A stretch of 6,325 bases of DNA from Mycobacterium sp. (GTDB taxonomy: Bacteria > Actinomycetota > Actinomycetes > Mycobacteriales > Mycobacteriaceae): contig JAHFVB010000311.1 in the NCBI GenBank assembly GCA_023264755.1, positions 1 through 6,325 of the forward strand. The letters run 5' to 3'. Within the stretch, counting starts at the first letter, position 1. Each line of letters begins with the position of its first letter. Both the position numbers and the translations under genes were made by a program. The notes beneath the pieces are model-generated. The model saw only the letters and a list, made by a program, of their open reading frames with translations, searched no databases and had not been told where the DNA came from. Below, one piece after another: positions 5,245-6,325 of this stretch.

Positions 5245-6325
5245 GTGCCGCTCGATCCCCGCACTCCCGTATTGGTCGGTTATGGCCAAGTCAGTCAACA
5301 CGACGAGCACCCCGAGGTGGAGCCCGTCGACCTGATGGTCGCCGCCGCCCGCGCGGCGGCCGAACCCCACGTGCTGGAGGCCGTCGACTCGGTGCGAGTC
5401 GTCAATCTGCTCTCCTGGCGTTACCGCGATCCCGGCTTGCTACTGGCCCAACGGATTCGGGCCACGAATGCTCAGACCCAGTACAGCGGCATCGGCGGGA
5501 ACGTCCCGCAGTCACTGGTGAACCAGGCCTGCCTGGACATCCAGTCGGGGCGCGCCAACACAGTCTTGATCGCAGGTGCCGAGACGTGGCGCACCCGCAC
5601 CCGGGTGCGGGCCCGCGGAGAGACATTGCAGTGGACGAAGCAGGACGAGGCGGTGCCGCTGGCGCCGGGCTCCGACGAGGTCTTCCCGATGGCCGGCCCC
5701 GGCGAGCTCCGCATCGACCTCGACCGGCCCGCCTACGTCTACCCGATGTTCGAACAGGCGGTGCGCATCTCGGCGGGGGAGTCCCCGGATGCCCATCGTC
5801 GCCGCATCGGCGAACTGTGGGCGCGGTTCAGTGAAGTGGCCCAAGGCAACCCGCATGCCTGGAATCGCGAGCCGACGACCGCCGAGGAGATCTGGAAACC
5901 TGGTCCCACCAATCGGATGATCAGCTGGCCGTACCCCAAGTTGATGAACTCCAACAACATGGTCGACCAGAGTGCGGTGCTGTTACTGACGTCGGTGGAA
6001 CACGCCAGGCAACTCCGCATCCCCACCGACCGTTGGGTCTTCCCGTATGCGGGTACGGACGCACACGACACCTACGAGATCAGCGCCCGAGCCGAGTTCT
6101 GCGGATCGCCTGCCATCAGGATCGCCGGTCGGCGGGCGCTCGAGCTCGCCGAAACCGCCATCGCCGACGTCGCATTGATCGACGTGTACTCGTGCTTCCC
6201 GTCGGCCGTTCAGGTGGCGGCGCGCGAGCTAGGCCTGTCCGTCGACGACCCGAGCCGACCGTTGACGGTGACCGGTGGTCTGACCTTCGCGGGCGGGCCG
6301 TGGAACAACTACGTGTCGCACTCCA
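5245..6325 (+). CDS. Thiolase-like protein (TLP1/SCP2-thiolase-related), 5' part, probably not a true thiolase
   Basis: From the GTG at 5245 the frame is open to the window edge, giving 360 residues of a protein that in this family is about 500 long. The thiolase fold is recognisable from VNQACLDIQSGRA followed by VLIAGAE (residues 92-113), the NSNNMVDQSAVLLL stretch (276-289), and a TGG...GGP segment near 343-352. Catalytic residues appear to be lost. Counting back 14 residues from Ile99, the nucleophilic cysteine position falls on Gly85. The NEAF or HDCF loop reads YSCFPSA (315-321). The histidine of the GHP loop is Gly351 (GGP). This matches the monomeric TLP1 of M. smegmatis, which was reported to lack thiolase activity and to carry an extra C-terminal beta-barrel domain; that part would lie beyond this window. 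The product is often annotated as acetyl-CoA acetyltransferase or lipid-transfer protein, and that name should be doubted. It resembles Rv1867, from memory. An acyl-CoA binding or carrier role is inference. Confidence 0.85.
   Translation, partial: MPLDPRTPVLVGYGQVSQHDEHPEVEPVDLMVAAARAAAEPHVLEAVDSVRVVNLLSWRYRDPGLLLAQRIRATNAQTQYSGIGGNVPQSLVNQACLDIQSGRANTVLIAGAETWRTRTRVRARGETLQWTKQDEAVPLAPGSDEVFPMAGPGELRIDLDRPAYVYPMFEQAVRISAGESPDAHRRRIGELWARFSEVAQGNPHAWNREPTTAEEIWKPGPTNRMISWPYPKLMNSNNMVDQSAVLLLTSVEHARQLRIPTDRWVFPYAGTDAHDTYEISARAEFCGSPAIRIAGRRALELAETAIADVALIDVYSCFPSAVQVAARELGLSVDDPSRPLTVTGGLTFAGGPWNNYVSHS

Noticed and set aside
5530..5532. Cys96 of the thiolase-like protein as the missing nucleophile
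   Set aside because: It lies three residues before Ile99, whereas the nucleophile in thiolases is 14 before the equivalent Ile, so it falls in the following helix and not at the nucleophile position.
1..6325. Mobile element, CRISPR array, tRNA or rRNA
   Set aside because: No transposase or integrase motif, spaced direct repeats, cloverleaf or conserved rRNA stretch was seen on either strand, and composition is even throughout.

Overview
The window looks like chromosomal DNA from a high-GC actinobacterium, most likely a Mycobacterium or close relative. The reasons are the strong G/C bias at third codon positions, frequent GTG starts, a TANNNT hexamer placed to give a leaderless mRNA, and the gene content: a fused double-domain family III CoA-transferase followed by a thiolase-like protein of the mycobacterial TLP1 type. 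From memory, M. tuberculosis has a comparable adjacent pair (Rv1866/Rv1867). I could not check this by search. No rRNA, tRNA, CRISPR array, insertion sequence or phage gene is visible.

Layout. Bases 2-502 (+) hold the 3' part of a CGNR zinc-finger/ABATE-type putative regulator whose start lies before the window. One base after its stop, a gene on the opposite strand ends (504-1271, -). It encodes a CPBP-family intramembrane protease with all three motifs intact. A 109-bp divergent intergenic region (1272-1380) then carries candidate promoters in both directions, a 10-bp palindrome and a 7-5-7 inverted repeat. From 1381 rightward runs a compact operon of at least three genes: a 789-aa two-domain CoA-transferase (1381-3750), a 481-aa aldehyde dehydrogenase overlapping it by 4 bp (3747-5192), and a thiolase-like protein that starts at 5245 and runs off the right edge.

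How the genes may work together. The dehydrogenase could oxidise an aldehyde to a carboxylic acid, the CoA-transferase could convert that acid to its CoA thioester, and the thiolase-like protein could bind or carry the acyl-CoA. That chain is inference from family functions and operon order; no substrate can be read from the sequence. The most notable points are two apparent losses of catalytic residues. The N-terminal half of the CoA-transferase has Ser165 where the C-terminal half has the catalytic-type Asp557. The thiolase-like protein has Gly or other residues at the usual Cys and His positions. The operon therefore contains two non-catalytic-looking paralogous domains beside one active-looking CoA-transferase domain and one intact dehydrogenase.

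Limits. All alignments were done by eye, both edge genes are incomplete, and promoters were judged by motif and spacing only.
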